NCBI GenBank assembly: GCA_044463945.1
Contig: JBIQLW010000003.1
Location: forward strand, 105,979-169,978
DNA: 64,000 nucleotides
From: 62-47 sp044463945
GTDB taxonomy: Bacteria > Pseudomonadota > Alphaproteobacteria > Rhizobiales > Xanthobacteraceae
Reading direction: 5' to 3'
The position numbers and the translations under genes were made by a program. The first letter of the stretch is position 1. Every line of letters begins with the position of its first letter. Positions 16,619 to 25,613 of this stretch are shown here, piece by piece. The notes under the pieces were generated by a model that ran no database searches, was not told the DNA's origin, and saw only the letters and a program-made list of their open reading frames with translations.

Positions 16619-18274
16619 TTACGTCTGCCGGGCGGCAGGGCGTACCGACGCAACGACATCTTTCAATGCGATACCTGCCTGTTTGCGGTCCCACGTACCC
16701 GGCGTGGCGCCCCGCACCCGCAACTCGGCCTTCTTGACCTTGTTGGTCGGCGTTCGCGGCAGCGCCTGCATGAACTCGATATAGCGTGGCACCATGTAAT
16801 GAGGCAGCGTCGCCGCCAGATGGCGAAGCATGTCTTCCTCCGTGACCACGGCATCCGGCTTCAGAACGAGACAGATCTTGATCTCGTCGTCGGCCTCGAA
16901 CTCGGACGCGACGCCGACCGCGGCCGCTTCGGCTACCGCCGGATGCGCGGCCGCCGCCGCCTCGATATCATAGCTCGAGATGTTTTCCGCGCGGCGGCGT
17001 ATCCGATCGCCGAGGCGATCGACGAAGTAGCAGTAGCCCTCACTGTCGAGATACCCAATATCCCCGCTGTGAAACCAGAGATTGCGCCAGGCTTCCAAGG
17101 TCTTCTCGGGCATCCCGATGTAGCCGCTCATGAACACGAACGGCTTCTTCGGCCGGATCACCAGTTCGCCCGCCTCGCCGACCGGCAGTTCGGCGTCGGT
17201 CTGCGGATCGACGACGCGCAACTCGACCCATTCCTCGCTGATCCGTCCACACGACCCCAGCCGCAGCGGCTCATCGTAAGGGCGCCAGGTGCCGATGTTG
17301 ATCTCGGTCATTCCCCAGACTTCGATCCCGCGCAGATTGAAGCGCGCCTCGAACTGCCGGGCGATCGCCTTCGGGAACGGCGCCGCCAATAGTCGCCGGA
17401 CGCCATGATCGCGATCCTCGGGGCGTTCGGGCTGAGCATAGATCATCTCGACCATCGGCCCGTGGGCCAGCCCCACGGTTGCACCGAACTCGCGGACGCG
17501 GTCGACCCACAACTCGGCCTTGAAGGTGCGATCGAGAATGATGCGGCCTCCCGCCATCAGCATGGCGAACACCGCCATGAATTTTCCGGCCATGTGAAAC
17601 AGCGGATGGAAGCAGTAAAACGCATCGTCCTCACCGAGACGCAGCCCATCGATGGACTGCTTGGCGAGGCCGCAAACCTGCGCATGGGGCATCATGATGC
17701 CCTTCGCGGGGCCGGTGGTTCCCGAGGTATAAATGACGGATGCGATATCGGACATCCGCACCGTCGGCAGTTCCGCATCCGAGGGGCGCGCCAGCATCTC
17801 CTCGAAAGGCAGCAGACCGATCCGATTGAAGGCCGGTGGTTCGGATGAGGTCCGCGCGCCAGCCGGATCGAAGACGATGATCTGTTGCAGTTTCGGCAGC
17901 GCGTCCTCGCTTTCGCGTAGCACCGGCAGAAACTCCACGGCTGCGATCACCACCCGCGCGCCGGAAATATTAATCGCGTGCTCCAGCAACTTGGCGCGAT
18001 ATGCCGTATTGATCGTGACTTCGGTCGCACCCGCGAGGTTGATACCGAGCCACGCATGAATGGACGTCAGACAGTTCGGCGCCATCACGACGACGGTGTC
18101 GTTCTGGCGCACGCCCGCGGCCATCAGGCCGCGGGCGACCCGCAAGGAAGCCGTGAAGCATTCGGAATACGTCTCCCGCCCCTCGCCGACCATATCGATT
18201 GCAACGCGATCCGGAAATGCCACCGCGCGGGCGCGAATACATTCTCCGACGGTCGTCTCATAGCTCCCGGTCAT
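16619..18274 (-). CDS. AMP-dependent acyl-CoA synthetase (CaiC-like)
   Basis: 551 residues of the ANL superfamily. Motifs in order: the P-loop VIYTSGTTGPAKG, the aromatic/acyl pocket VWGMTEIN, the SGDIGYLDSEG hinge region and the C-terminal TPTNKVKKAEL carrying the catalytic Lys. It activates a carboxylic acid to its acyl-AMP, then to the CoA thioester. It lies between the periplasmic binding protein and the 2-oxoacid oxidoreductase on the same strand, so it is part of the catabolic operon. Closest in style to crotonobetaine/carnitine ligases and other medium-chain or aryl ligases; specificity unknown. Confidence 0.9.
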   Translation of the reverse strand: MTGSYETTVGECIRARAVAFPDRVAIDMVGEGRETYSECFTASLRVARGLMAAGVRQNDTVVVMAPNCLTSIHAWLGINLAGATEVTINTAYRAKLLEHAINISGARVVIAAVEFLPVLRESEDALPKLQQIIVFDPAGARTSSEPPAFNRIGLLPFEEMLARPSDAELPTVRMSDIASVIYTSGTTGPAKGIMMPHAQVCGLAKQSIDGLRLGEDDAFYCFHPLFHMAGKFMAVFAMLMAGGRIILDRTFKAELWVDRVREFGATVGLAHGPMVEMIYAQPERPEDRDHGVRRLLAAPFPKAIARQFEARFNLRGIEVWGMTEINIGTWRPYDEPLRLGSCGRISEEWVELRVVDPQTDAELPVGEAGELVIRPKKPFVFMSGYIGMPEKTLEAWRNLWFHSGDIGYLDSEGYCYFVDRLGDRIRRRAENISSYDIEAAAAAHPAVAEAAAVGVASEFEADDEIKICLVLKPDAVVTEEDMLRHLAATLPHYMVPRYIEFMQALPRTPTNKVKKAELRVRGATPGTWDRKQAGIALKDVVASVRPAARQT

Positions 18275-18314
18275 CGGCGTCTTCCGTCTTCTTGTCGTGC
18301 TCAGTCAGAGCCCT

Positions 18315-19460
18315 TCATTTGAGGTTCTTGAACTTGCCATCGCGAATTTCCGCCGAGACCAGCAGGTCTCCGGTCCAGCCGTCGTGGCTATCCTTCGAGA
18401 AGCACATCTTGCCTTCCGAATAGGTCTTGATACCACACAGTTTCTCCATCGCATCACGGATGCTGTGTCCCGTCACATCGCCCTTGATGGTCTTGACGGC
18501 CTCGGTGATCGCAAACAGCGCGTTCGATCCGATCACTTCGCCGAAGCCCTGCGGCGTTTTTCCGGCCGCGTTGAGGAGTTTTCCGAGTTCCTGGAGGCCC
18601 GGGCCTGGCTCGTCCCAGTTGGCCAACAAAACGATGCGGACGCCGTTTCCAGCCTCGCCGCTTGCATCGATGAACGACTTCTGACCGAGCCCGAGGGGAG
18701 CCCACATCGGCGCCTCAAGGCCCACCTGACTCGCCGCGCGCACGAAAGCGGCGCCAAGCGTCGGGGCCGATGCCTGGAGCAGCACCACGTCCGGCTTGGC
18801 GTTGCGGATCTTGGTCGCCTGCGACGTCAGATCCAGCGCCTTCAGCGGCGCGGTCGCGGTTTCGATCAACTCGACATTGGCCTTCTTGGCCAGCTCGGCA
18901 ATATAGTCCGCGGTGTTCTTGCCGTAGGCGTCTTCCTGATAGAACAAGCCAACCTTCTTGGCGCCGCCGGCGATGGCGCGTTCGAACATCACAGCGGTGT
19001 TGGTGAGATCGCCGGACAGCGAGCGGAAGACCCAAGGATAGAACTTGTTCTCCTTGAGGGTTACCGCGAGAGTGCCGTTGGGCGCAACCATGGGCACCTC
19101 GTAGCGCATGGCCACGGGCGCCGCGGCCAGCGTTCCGCTGCCCGTCGTCGAACCGATGATGGCAACCACCTTGTTCTGCTGGATCAGTTGCGTTGCGCCG
19201 CGCGCAGCTTCAGTCGGATTGGTGGCGTCGTCATAAACCGACAACTCGATCTTGCGGCCGTTGACCCCACCCTCATCATTCATCTTCTTGACGAGAACCT
19301 CGACGGCATCGCGTTCCGGAATACCGAACGGTGCCGCAGGCCCCGTCAGGCTCAGCAGAAGCCCGATCCGCAGCGGCTCCGCCGCCGCAGCCGTCTGGAC
19401 ATGAAGCCCACCCGCGAGCGCGATCGCGCCCAGTCCAAGGATAACTGACCTTCTCTTCAT
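18315..19460 (-). CDS. ABC transporter substrate-binding protein, Liv/aromatic-acid type
   Basis: 381 residues. The signal peptide MKRRSVILGLGAIALAGG ends near AAAAEP, followed by the family opening LRIGLLLSLTGPAAPFG, YDDATNPTEAARGATQLI and VGLFYQEDAYGKNTADYI. Mature type I periplasmic binding fold. It is paralogous to the protein at 26708 (same length, many identical blocks), and both are encoded around a single set of Liv-type transporter subunits. Start chosen at the signal peptide; upstream codons lack signal character. It probably delivers a carboxylic acid or amino-acid-like substrate of this catabolic block. Confidence 0.9.
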   Translation of the reverse strand: MKRRSVILGLGAIALAGGLHVQTAAAAEPLRIGLLLSLTGPAAPFGIPERDAVEVLVKKMNDEGGVNGRKIELSVYDDATNPTEAARGATQLIQQNKVVAIIGSTTGSGTLAAAPVAMRYEVPMVAPNGTLAVTLKENKFYPWVFRSLSGDLTNTAVMFERAIAGGAKKVGLFYQEDAYGKNTADYIAELAKKANVELIETATAPLKALDLTSQATKIRNAKPDVVLLQASAPTLGAAFVRAASQVGLEAPMWAPLGLGQKSFIDASGEAGNGVRIVLLANWDEPGPGLQELGKLLNAAGKTPQGFGEVIGSNALFAITEAVKTIKGDVTGHSIRDAMEKLCGIKTYSEGKMCFSKDSHDGWTGDLLVSAEIRDGKFKNLK

Positions 19461-19503
19461 GGCTTCACTCCCTGATGCCGATTTGAAAATTCGATAGCGC
19501 GAC

Positions 19504-20685
19504 TTAGCCGAACGCACCCGCCTGACGATGCCGGGCAATTTCATCCTCGGCGAACCCGAAGGAGCGCAGAATTTCATCCGTGTGCGCGCCCAGTTCCGGC
19601 GGCCCCAGCCTGACGCCCGGCGGCGTGCGCGAGAATCGAAGAGGGTTGCCGACCACCTCCGATCGCTGGCCGCCCGGCATCGGCACCTCGACGACCATGT
19701 CGTTGTGACGCACTTGCGGATGATTCAGCGCCTCCGCCAGCGACAGCAGCGGCGAGCACAGGATGTCCTGTTCGACGAGGCGCGCGAGCGCGTCCTGCGT
19801 CGTCAGGCGCAGAAATTCAGGGCGAAGCAGCTCGTAGATCTCATCCTTGCGCTCAAGCTGCGCGGCTGCGGTGCCCAGCCCATCACGGATGCTCAGGTCC
19901 TCGATCGCCAGCGCCTGGCAAAGCAGTTGCAGCGGATTGACCCGAAAGAAGCCGAGGACCGTGATCCAGCCATCCTTGGTCTGGAAAATGAAGTTGAGGC
20001 TCTTGTTGATCCACCGCGTCTCGTAGCCGTAGATCAGTTGCGATCCGGCCTCCAGGCTCTGCATGGCGATCGCGGCATTAAGCAGCGAGGTCTGCACTTT
20101 CTGTCCCTGCCCCGAACGCTCCCGCTCAAGCAGCGCCAGAATCACGCCCTGCGCCAGAATCATTCCCGCCGCGAAATCGACCACCGGCGTATTGACCAGC
20201 GCCGGCGAGCCGTCGGGCCTGGCATTGCCCATCGCGATGCCGCTGAGCGACTGGATCGCCATGTCCTGACCTGGATTTCGCGACAGCGGCCCGGTCTCGC
20301 CATATCCGCTGGATTCGGCATAGACCAGGCGGGAATTGGCCACCTTCAGTTGGTCATAGCCGAGCCCGAGACGGTCCATCACACCCGGACGATAGTTGTG
20401 CAGGAACACGTCGGCGCTTGCGGCGAGGCGGGCGACGACGGCGACACCCGCTTCGGTCTTGAGATCGAGGGTGAGCGAACTCTTGTTGCGGTTGACGGCG
20501 GCAAAGTAGCTGCTCATCAAGCCGTGTGCAGTGGCATAACTGTCGTAGCCGCGCAGGATCTCGCCCGAGCCGGGCCGCTCGATCTTGATGACCGTCGCGC
20601 CGAAGTCGCCCAGCACCTGCGCCGCCAGCGGCGCCTGATAGACTTCGCTGAGATCGAGCACCACCGTTCCGCTGAGAATCGCCAT
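19504..20685 (-). CDS. CaiB/BaiF family CoA transferase (family III)
   Basis: 393 residues. Starts MAILSGTVVLDLSEVYQAP with the typical GDFGATVIKIERPGSG segment, VFLHNYRPGVMDRLGL, and GQDMAIQSLSG, in which the Asp is the expected nucleophile that forms the acyl-CoA anhydride. Family III enzymes move CoA between carboxylic acids. It sits 3 bp from the acyl-CoA dehydrogenase gene upstream. A second, distinct member lies at 21831, so two CoA transfers, or a heteromeric enzyme, are likely in the same operon. Confidence 0.9.
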   Translation of the reverse strand: MAILSGTVVLDLSEVYQAPLAAQVLGDFGATVIKIERPGSGEILRGYDSYATAHGLMSSYFAAVNRNKSSLTLDLKTEAGVAVVARLAASADVFLHNYRPGVMDRLGLGYDQLKVANSRLVYAESSGYGETGPLSRNPGQDMAIQSLSGIAMGNARPDGSPALVNTPVVDFAAGMILAQGVILALLERERSGQGQKVQTSLLNAAIAMQSLEAGSQLIYGYETRWINKSLNFIFQTKDGWITVLGFFRVNPLQLLCQALAIEDLSIRDGLGTAAAQLERKDEIYELLRPEFLRLTTQDALARLVEQDILCSPLLSLAEALNHPQVRHNDMVVEVPMPGGQRSEVVGNPLRFSRTPPGVRLGPPELGAHTDEILRSFGFAEDEIARHRQAGAFG

Positions 20686-20688
20686 CGC

Positions 20689-21819
20689 TCAGTCCGCGTA
20701 GACGCTTTTAGCGATGATGAGCCGCTGAATCTGGTTGGTGCCCTCATAGATCTGCGTGATCTTGGCATCCCGCATCATGCGTTCGACCGGATAGTCCTCA
20801 AGGTAGCCATAGCCGCCGTGCAGTTGCACCGCATCGGTCGCCACCTGCATCGCGGTGTCGCTGCACAGCAGCTTGGCCATCGACGCCAGCGTGCGACCGC
20901 CGGCCGGATCTTCCTCGATCGCCTCGACGGCGCGATACAGCAGGCTGCGCGAGGCTTCGACCTTGACCGCCATCTCCGCGATCATGCCTCTGACCATCTG
21001 GAAGCGTGAGACCGATTGGCCGAACTGCTTGCGGTCCCGTGTGTAAAGCACCGCCTCATCGAGCGCACCCTGCGCGATTCCCAGCGCCTGCGCGCCGATC
21101 AGCGGACGCGAGATCGTAAGGGACACGGTCATGTACTCGTATCCCTTGGTGGTGTCGCCGATCGCCCGGTTCGCCGGGATCCGGCAGTCCTCGAAGATCA
21201 CGTCTGCCGTTGGACTTCCGCGCAGCCCCATCTTGTTCTCAAGCTTGCCGAAGGAGAGGCCGGGGTCGTTCCGATGCACCATGAAGATGCCGTAGTCTTT
21301 CTCACCGGTGCGGGCGAGCAGGAGATACCATTCCGCCCAGGTCGCATTGGTGATGAAGCGCTTGGTGCCGTTGACGACCCAATGATCGCCCTCGCGCACC
21401 GCGCGGGTTTTCAGGGCCGGGAGATCGGAACCGCCTTGCGGCTCCGTCAGGCACCAGCCGGCGATCGTCTTGCCCGCGGCCACCGAGGGCACGATTTGGC
21501 CGATCAGTTCCTTCGCGCCGAAGCGGATCAACGGGTCCAGCGCCGCCCATCCGGTCATCAAAGTGAGGCCGGTGGTGGCGCAGACACGGGCGGCTTCCTC
21601 GACCGCGATCACCTGGGACAACAGGTTTCCGCCCTGGCCGCCGAACTCCTCCGGAAAGCCGAGGCTGACGATGCCCGCTTCACTGAGCGCGGCGTGGGAT
21701 TTTATCGGCGGCTGCTTGGTGCGGTCCACTTCCGCAGCGTGAGGCGCGACCTTGTCGACGGCGATGCGCCGCATGGTGTCGCGAAATGCGTCGTAGGCCT
21801 GCTTGTCCATAGCTTGCAT
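20689..21819 (-). CDS. Acyl-CoA dehydrogenase
   Basis: 376 residues from MQAMDKQ, with AAGGA 8 bases ahead. Typical landmarks: QVIAVEEAARVCATTG, GWCLTEPQGGSD at the FAD/substrate side, KRFITNATWA, and near the C-terminus QLHGGYGYLEDYPVERMMRDAKI then IYEGTNQIQR, whose Glu is the catalytic base position of short/medium-chain enzymes. It makes a 2-enoyl-CoA with transfer of electrons to ETF. Placed between two CoA transferases it probably oxidises the CoA ester formed from the imported acid. Confidence 0.93.
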   Translation of the reverse strand: MQAMDKQAYDAFRDTMRRIAVDKVAPHAAEVDRTKQPPIKSHAALSEAGIVSLGFPEEFGGQGGNLLSQVIAVEEAARVCATTGLTLMTGWAALDPLIRFGAKELIGQIVPSVAAGKTIAGWCLTEPQGGSDLPALKTRAVREGDHWVVNGTKRFITNATWAEWYLLLARTGEKDYGIFMVHRNDPGLSFGKLENKMGLRGSPTADVIFEDCRIPANRAIGDTTKGYEYMTVSLTISRPLIGAQALGIAQGALDEAVLYTRDRKQFGQSVSRFQMVRGMIAEMAVKVEASRSLLYRAVEAIEEDPAGGRTLASMAKLLCSDTAMQVATDAVQLHGGYGYLEDYPVERMMRDAKITQIYEGTNQIQRLIIAKSVYAD

Positions 21820-21830
21820 GGCTCTTGTCC

Positions 21831-23018
21831 TTATTGAACGGTCATCGATGAGTTGCGAAGGTCCGGGGGCCACGACAGCCCCTCGATTGCGGACGCCGGA
21901 TCGGAGGGCACCGCCGCCGCGATGTCATCGTCCGACATGGCCAGCGACTTCAGCACCTCGCGGCTGCGATCCCTGCGATCCAGTTCACGCGGCAGCGACG
22001 GTGTGCGGCTGAAGCGGGGAACGGCGGGCACCTGCGCGTGCGACGCATCCGGATGGCGGGCCTTGTTGTGCGGCTCCTGCCAGACCTCGTCCGGCGACAA
22101 CACCGGCGCGACGCAGGCGTCGGTCCCGGCGAACAGATCCGCCCAGTAACTGCGCGGCTGCGAGCGGAATGTTTTTTCCAGCGTCTGCTCGATGAACGGC
22201 CACGTTCCCTTGTCCATGTGGTCGGGAATATCGCCAAGGTCGAGAACGACCCATAGCGCCCGGAAGAACGCCAGTTCCAGCGCGCCCACCGACACCTGCC
22301 GCCCGTCGGCGCAGAAGTAACAGCGGTAGAAAGGCGCATTGCCGGAGATCAGTCCGTCGCCGCGCCCCGGCATCACCGGCGTATTCCAGACCGGGTAGTG
22401 CATCGCCATCATCGACATGCAGCCATCGACCATGGCGGCATCGACATGCTGACCACGCCCGGAGGCGCGCGCCTCGAACAACGCGGTCACGATGCCGAAC
22501 GCGGCAAGCAAGCCGCCGGCGCCGAAATCCGCAAGCAGGTTCAGCGGCGGATACGACACCTCGTTCTTTGGACCGACCGCGCCGAGCAGGCCGCTGAGCG
22601 CGAGATAATTGATATCGTGGCCGGCTTCCTGCGAACGCGGGCCGGTCTGGCCGTAGCCGGTCATCGAGCAGTAGACGAGGCGCGGGTTGATCGCCTGAAG
22701 CTCGGCATAGCCGGCGCCGATCCGATCGGCGACGCCCGGCCGGAATCCCTCGATCAGGACATCAGCGGTCTTCACGAGGCGATGCAGGGCATCCTTGCCG
22801 GCGGCAGTCTTGAGATCGAGCGAAATGAAGGTTTTTCCGCGCGAAAGCTCGGTCACCGGCAAGCCCGACCGACCGCCCCCGACTACGATCACGTCGGCGC
22901 CGAGGTCCGCAAGCAACATCGTGCAGTACGGGCCCGGAGCGAGCCGCGACAGGTCGATCACACGAACTCCGGTGAGAGGTCCGGATGGACGACGCTTCGG
23001 ATCGGAAACTTCAGACAT
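21831..23018 (-). CDS. CaiB/BaiF family CoA transferase (family III), second
   Basis: 395 residues from the ATG of MSEVSDPK. Landmarks: GVRVIDLSRLAPGPYCTMLLADLGADVI, LIEGFRPGVADRIGAGY, GYGQTGPRSQEAGHDINYLALSG with the nucleophile Asp in GHD, and DAAMVDGCMSMM. This alpha-methylacyl-CoA racemase-like subgroup differs from the enzyme at 19504. Family members include formyl-CoA, benzylsuccinate and carnitine CoA transferases as well as 2-methylacyl-CoA racemases; racemase activity is a real alternative here. It is followed closely by the acyl-CoA dehydrogenase gene. Confidence 0.9.
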   Translation of the reverse strand: MSEVSDPKRRPSGPLTGVRVIDLSRLAPGPYCTMLLADLGADVIVVGGGRSGLPVTELSRGKTFISLDLKTAAGKDALHRLVKTADVLIEGFRPGVADRIGAGYAELQAINPRLVYCSMTGYGQTGPRSQEAGHDINYLALSGLLGAVGPKNEVSYPPLNLLADFGAGGLLAAFGIVTALFEARASGRGQHVDAAMVDGCMSMMAMHYPVWNTPVMPGRGDGLISGNAPFYRCYFCADGRQVSVGALELAFFRALWVVLDLGDIPDHMDKGTWPFIEQTLEKTFRSQPRSYWADLFAGTDACVAPVLSPDEVWQEPHNKARHPDASHAQVPAVPRFSRTPSLPRELDRRDRSREVLKSLAMSDDDIAAAVPSDPASAIEGLSWPPDLRNSSMTVQ

Positions 23019-23030
23019 CAACAACAGGCC

Positions 23031-23843
23031 CTATTGAACGTTAAAGGTTTTGGCGGCGTCAGCCGCGCCGGCAGCAGCATCGTCGCCGCCGAGAAATGCG
23101 GCGAGAATGGTATCGTGTTTCTGTAGTTTGTCGCGGCCGCCGCTGAGCACGACCTGCCCGTCCGAGAGCATGATGAAGCGATCGGCGACGCTCGCGGCAA
23201 ATGGAACGTTCTGTTCGGCGATAACGATCGCGAGGCCATCCTCGCGGAATTTGGCAAACGTCTCGCGCAGAATGTCATAGACCGTCGGCGCAAGGCCCTG
23301 GGTCGGCTCGTCGAGGATCAGCACGCGCGGCCGGCGCGCGACCGCCATGCCGATCGCCAGCATCTGCTGCTCGCCGCCGCTCAACATGCCGGCAGGCGCC
23401 TGAAGCCGCTCCTTGAGGATCGGAAACAGCGTCAGCACCCGCTGGAGCGCCGCGTCGCGGTTATCGTCGATCAGCCGCAGGCCAAGGGCGAGGTTTTCCT
23501 GCACGGACAGCGCCGGGCAGAGATTGCCGCGGATTTCCGGAACGAACGCCAGCCCGTTCTTGGCGCGAAGATAGGCCGGCATCTGACCGATCGCCTGACC
23601 GTTGATGGCGATGTCACCGTCGCCCTGCACCAGACCGGCGATCGAGCCGAGGAAGCTGCTCTTCCCCGCACCGTTCGGCCCGAGCACGGCCACGACTTCG
23701 CCGGCGGAAACCGAAAGATCGACGCCGTGGCAAACTTCGATCCGGCCATAGCGTGCGGTGACATTGCGGCACGTCAGAATCGGTCGCGTCAGCCCCACCG
23801 CGGCATTGGGGTTGCTTGTATCGGCAGCGAGCATCCCGGTCAT
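23031..23843 (-). CDS. livF: Liv-type ABC transporter ATPase LivF
   Basis: 270 residues. Walker A GPNGAGKSSF, signature LSGGEQQMLAIG, Walker B RVLILDEPTQGLAP. An N-terminal extension of about 20 residues precedes the conserved LTCRNVTARYG. Together with the LivG, LivM and LivH homologues upstream it forms the branched-chain amino acid/aromatic acid importer in the cytoplasmic membrane. All four are tightly packed, with two ATGA overlaps among LivH-LivM-LivG. Confidence 0.92.
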   Translation of the reverse strand: MTGMLAADTSNPNAAVGLTRPILTCRNVTARYGRIEVCHGVDLSVSAGEVVAVLGPNGAGKSSFLGSIAGLVQGDGDIAINGQAIGQMPAYLRAKNGLAFVPEIRGNLCPALSVQENLALGLRLIDDNRDAALQRVLTLFPILKERLQAPAGMLSGGEQQMLAIGMAVARRPRVLILDEPTQGLAPTVYDILRETFAKFREDGLAIVIAEQNVPFAASVADRFIMLSDGQVVLSGGRDKLQKHDTILAAFLGGDDAAAGAADAAKTFNVQ

Positions 23844-23853
23844 GATGTGATCC

Positions 23854-24615
23854 TCACTGCACGTTGGTGCCGAGATAAGCGGTGATGAACTCCGACCGCT
23901 TGCTGACCTCGTCGGCGGTGCCGCGCAGCAGTACCTTGCCGCGATCGAGGACGATCACACGATCGGCCAGACGGCGAACCAGGCCGAAATTGTGCTCGAC
24001 AAGGAGAACGCCGACCCCTTGACCGGCAAGCTGCCGCACCTGCTGGATCAGCACGTTCTGCTCGGTCTTTGAAAGACCGGCGGCCGGCTCGTCCAGCAGC
24101 AGATATTTCGGCTCCGCCGCCATGGCGCGCGCGATGTCGACCATGCGGACGATGCCCATCGGCAGCTCGCCCATCTGCTGCTTGGCGAAACCAATCAGAT
24201 CGAGTTGTTCGAGCACGCGGGTGCGACGCTGCCGCAACTCCGCCTCCGTCCGCGACATTGCCGGCGGCCGGAACAGTCCTTCCCAGAAGCTGATCCGCGC
24301 ATGCGGATGAAATCCGCACAAGACCGAATCCTCGACGCTTGCGGCAGAATTGATGCGCGGGGTCTGAAAGGTACGGGAGATTCCGCTGGCGATCCGGCGC
24401 GCGGGGGGAATGCCCGCCATATCCTTGTTATCGACGGCGACACGTCCGGAGGCGATATCGACAAATCCGGTGATCGCATTGAACAGCGTGCTCTTGCCGG
24501 AGCCGTTCGGCCCGATGACGGCAAGGACCTCACCGCGCTCCAGCGTCAAATCGACATCTTGCAGCGCCGTGACGCCGCCGAAACGGACGTCGAGCTTGGC
24601 GACATCGATACTCAT
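23854..24615 (-). CDS. livG: Liv-type ABC transporter ATPase LivG
   Basis: 253 residues starting MSIDVAKLDVRFGG. Walker A GPNGSGKSTLF, Walker B YLLLDEPAAGLS and the LivG-specific insert after the Q-loop (SRTFQTPRI). The signature region reads LPMGIVRMVDIARA rather than LSGGQ, a deviation seen in this subfamily. The start overlaps the LivM stop (ATGA). Partner ATPase of the importer encoded in this operon. Confidence 0.92.
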   Translation of the reverse strand: MSIDVAKLDVRFGGVTALQDVDLTLERGEVLAVIGPNGSGKSTLFNAITGFVDIASGRVAVDNKDMAGIPPARRIASGISRTFQTPRINSAASVEDSVLCGFHPHARISFWEGLFRPPAMSRTEAELRQRRTRVLEQLDLIGFAKQQMGELPMGIVRMVDIARAMAAEPKYLLLDEPAAGLSKTEQNVLIQQVRQLAGQGVGVLLVEHNFGLVRRLADRVIVLDRGKVLLRGTADEVSKRSEFITAYLGTNVQ

Positions 24616-25613
24616 GACGCCCCCCTCGGAGCCGTGGCGCCGGCGGCGACCTTCACCGTGGGCCGCTCCGGCTTTGTCAGCGGCGCTTTTTTCCGTCGTC
24701 CGAACAGGGTGCGAAGTCCCATCAGGCCGTTGGGCGTGAGGACCAGCACCGCAATCAGCGCGCCGCCGTAGAACATGCCCTGCACTTCCTGACTCGGAAT
24801 GAACTTGAACAGCAGCGTCAAAAGCGCGGCGCCAATGATGGGACCGAGCACGGTCTGCGCACCACCGACCACCGCCATCAGCAAAACGGAAAGCGAAACC
24901 GAAGGACCGAGCGAGTCGGGGCCGATATAGGCGATGTGATGGGCGTAAAGCCAACCGCCGAGACCCGCGACCGACGCCGAGAACGCAAGGATCACGCTGC
25001 GCACATGCGGCACATTCACCCCGTCGGCAACCGCGCGCAGCGTATCCGAGCGTAATGTGTTCGCAGCGCGGCCGTATGGCGAGTCGATCAGATTGCTGAG
25101 CAGCACCACGATGACGAGAACCGCGGCCCAGGCGACGAAATGATATTGCAGCAGACCGGATGCGAACGGAAGCGGCGGAATGCCGGACAGCCCGATATAG
25201 CCGCCGGTGAAGTCGCCGCCCTCACGCAGGATGATATCGACCGCCTGTCCGAAAACCAGCGTGGCAATCGCCAGCGACAGCGCATTGAGCCGCGTCACCA
25301 GCCGCGCCAGCGGATAGGCGATAAGCGGCGGAAGCAGCAGCGCCAACAGCAAACCCACCACCGCCGGAAGATCGTAGCGCGTCGTGACGATCGCAGTGGC
25401 GTAAGCGCCGACTGAGGCAAACGCCGCCTGCGCAACCGAGAGGATGCCTGCCTGGCCGTAGCTGATGCCGACGGACAGCGCAATCAGAGCATAGATCGCG
25501 ATCACCACCGACGTATCGAGCCACACCGTGTTGTCACGGATCAGCAGGGTGATCACCGCCAGCACGGCGACAAGAATGAGCGCCGAACGATAGCGCGTCA
25601 GCAGGGGATTCAT
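24612..25613 (-). CDS. livM: Liv-type ABC transporter permease LivM
   Basis: 333 residues with about nine hydrophobic segments, beginning ALILVAVLAVITLLI. The family motif is SVGISYGQAGILSVAQAAFASVGAYATAI near residue 50, and VVGGAQTVLGPIIGAALLTLL is near residue 270. Start at MNPLLTRY overlaps the LivH stop. The C-terminal tail (KKAPLTKPERPTVKV) is a cytoplasmic extension. Inner-membrane subunit of the importer. Confidence 0.9.
   Translation of the reverse strand: MNPLLTRYRSALILVAVLAVITLLIRDNTVWLDTSVVIAIYALIALSVGISYGQAGILSVAQAAFASVGAYATAIVTTRYDLPAVVGLLLALLLPPLIAYPLARLVTRLNALSLAIATLVFGQAVDIILREGGDFTGGYIGLSGIPPLPFASGLLQYHFVAWAAVLVIVVLLSNLIDSPYGRAANTLRSDTLRAVADGVNVPHVRSVILAFSASVAGLGGWLYAHHIAYIGPDSLGPSVSLSVLLMAVVGGAQTVLGPIIGAALLTLLFKFIPSQEVQGMFYGGALIAVLVLTPNGLMGLRTLFGRRKKAPLTKPERPTVKVAAGATAPRGAS

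Noticed and set aside
19528..21009. Rightward 493-codon frame opposite the CoA transferase and acyl-CoA dehydrogenase
   Set aside because: Antisense shadow of two conserved genes; composition is Arg/Gln/His-rich with no family signature.
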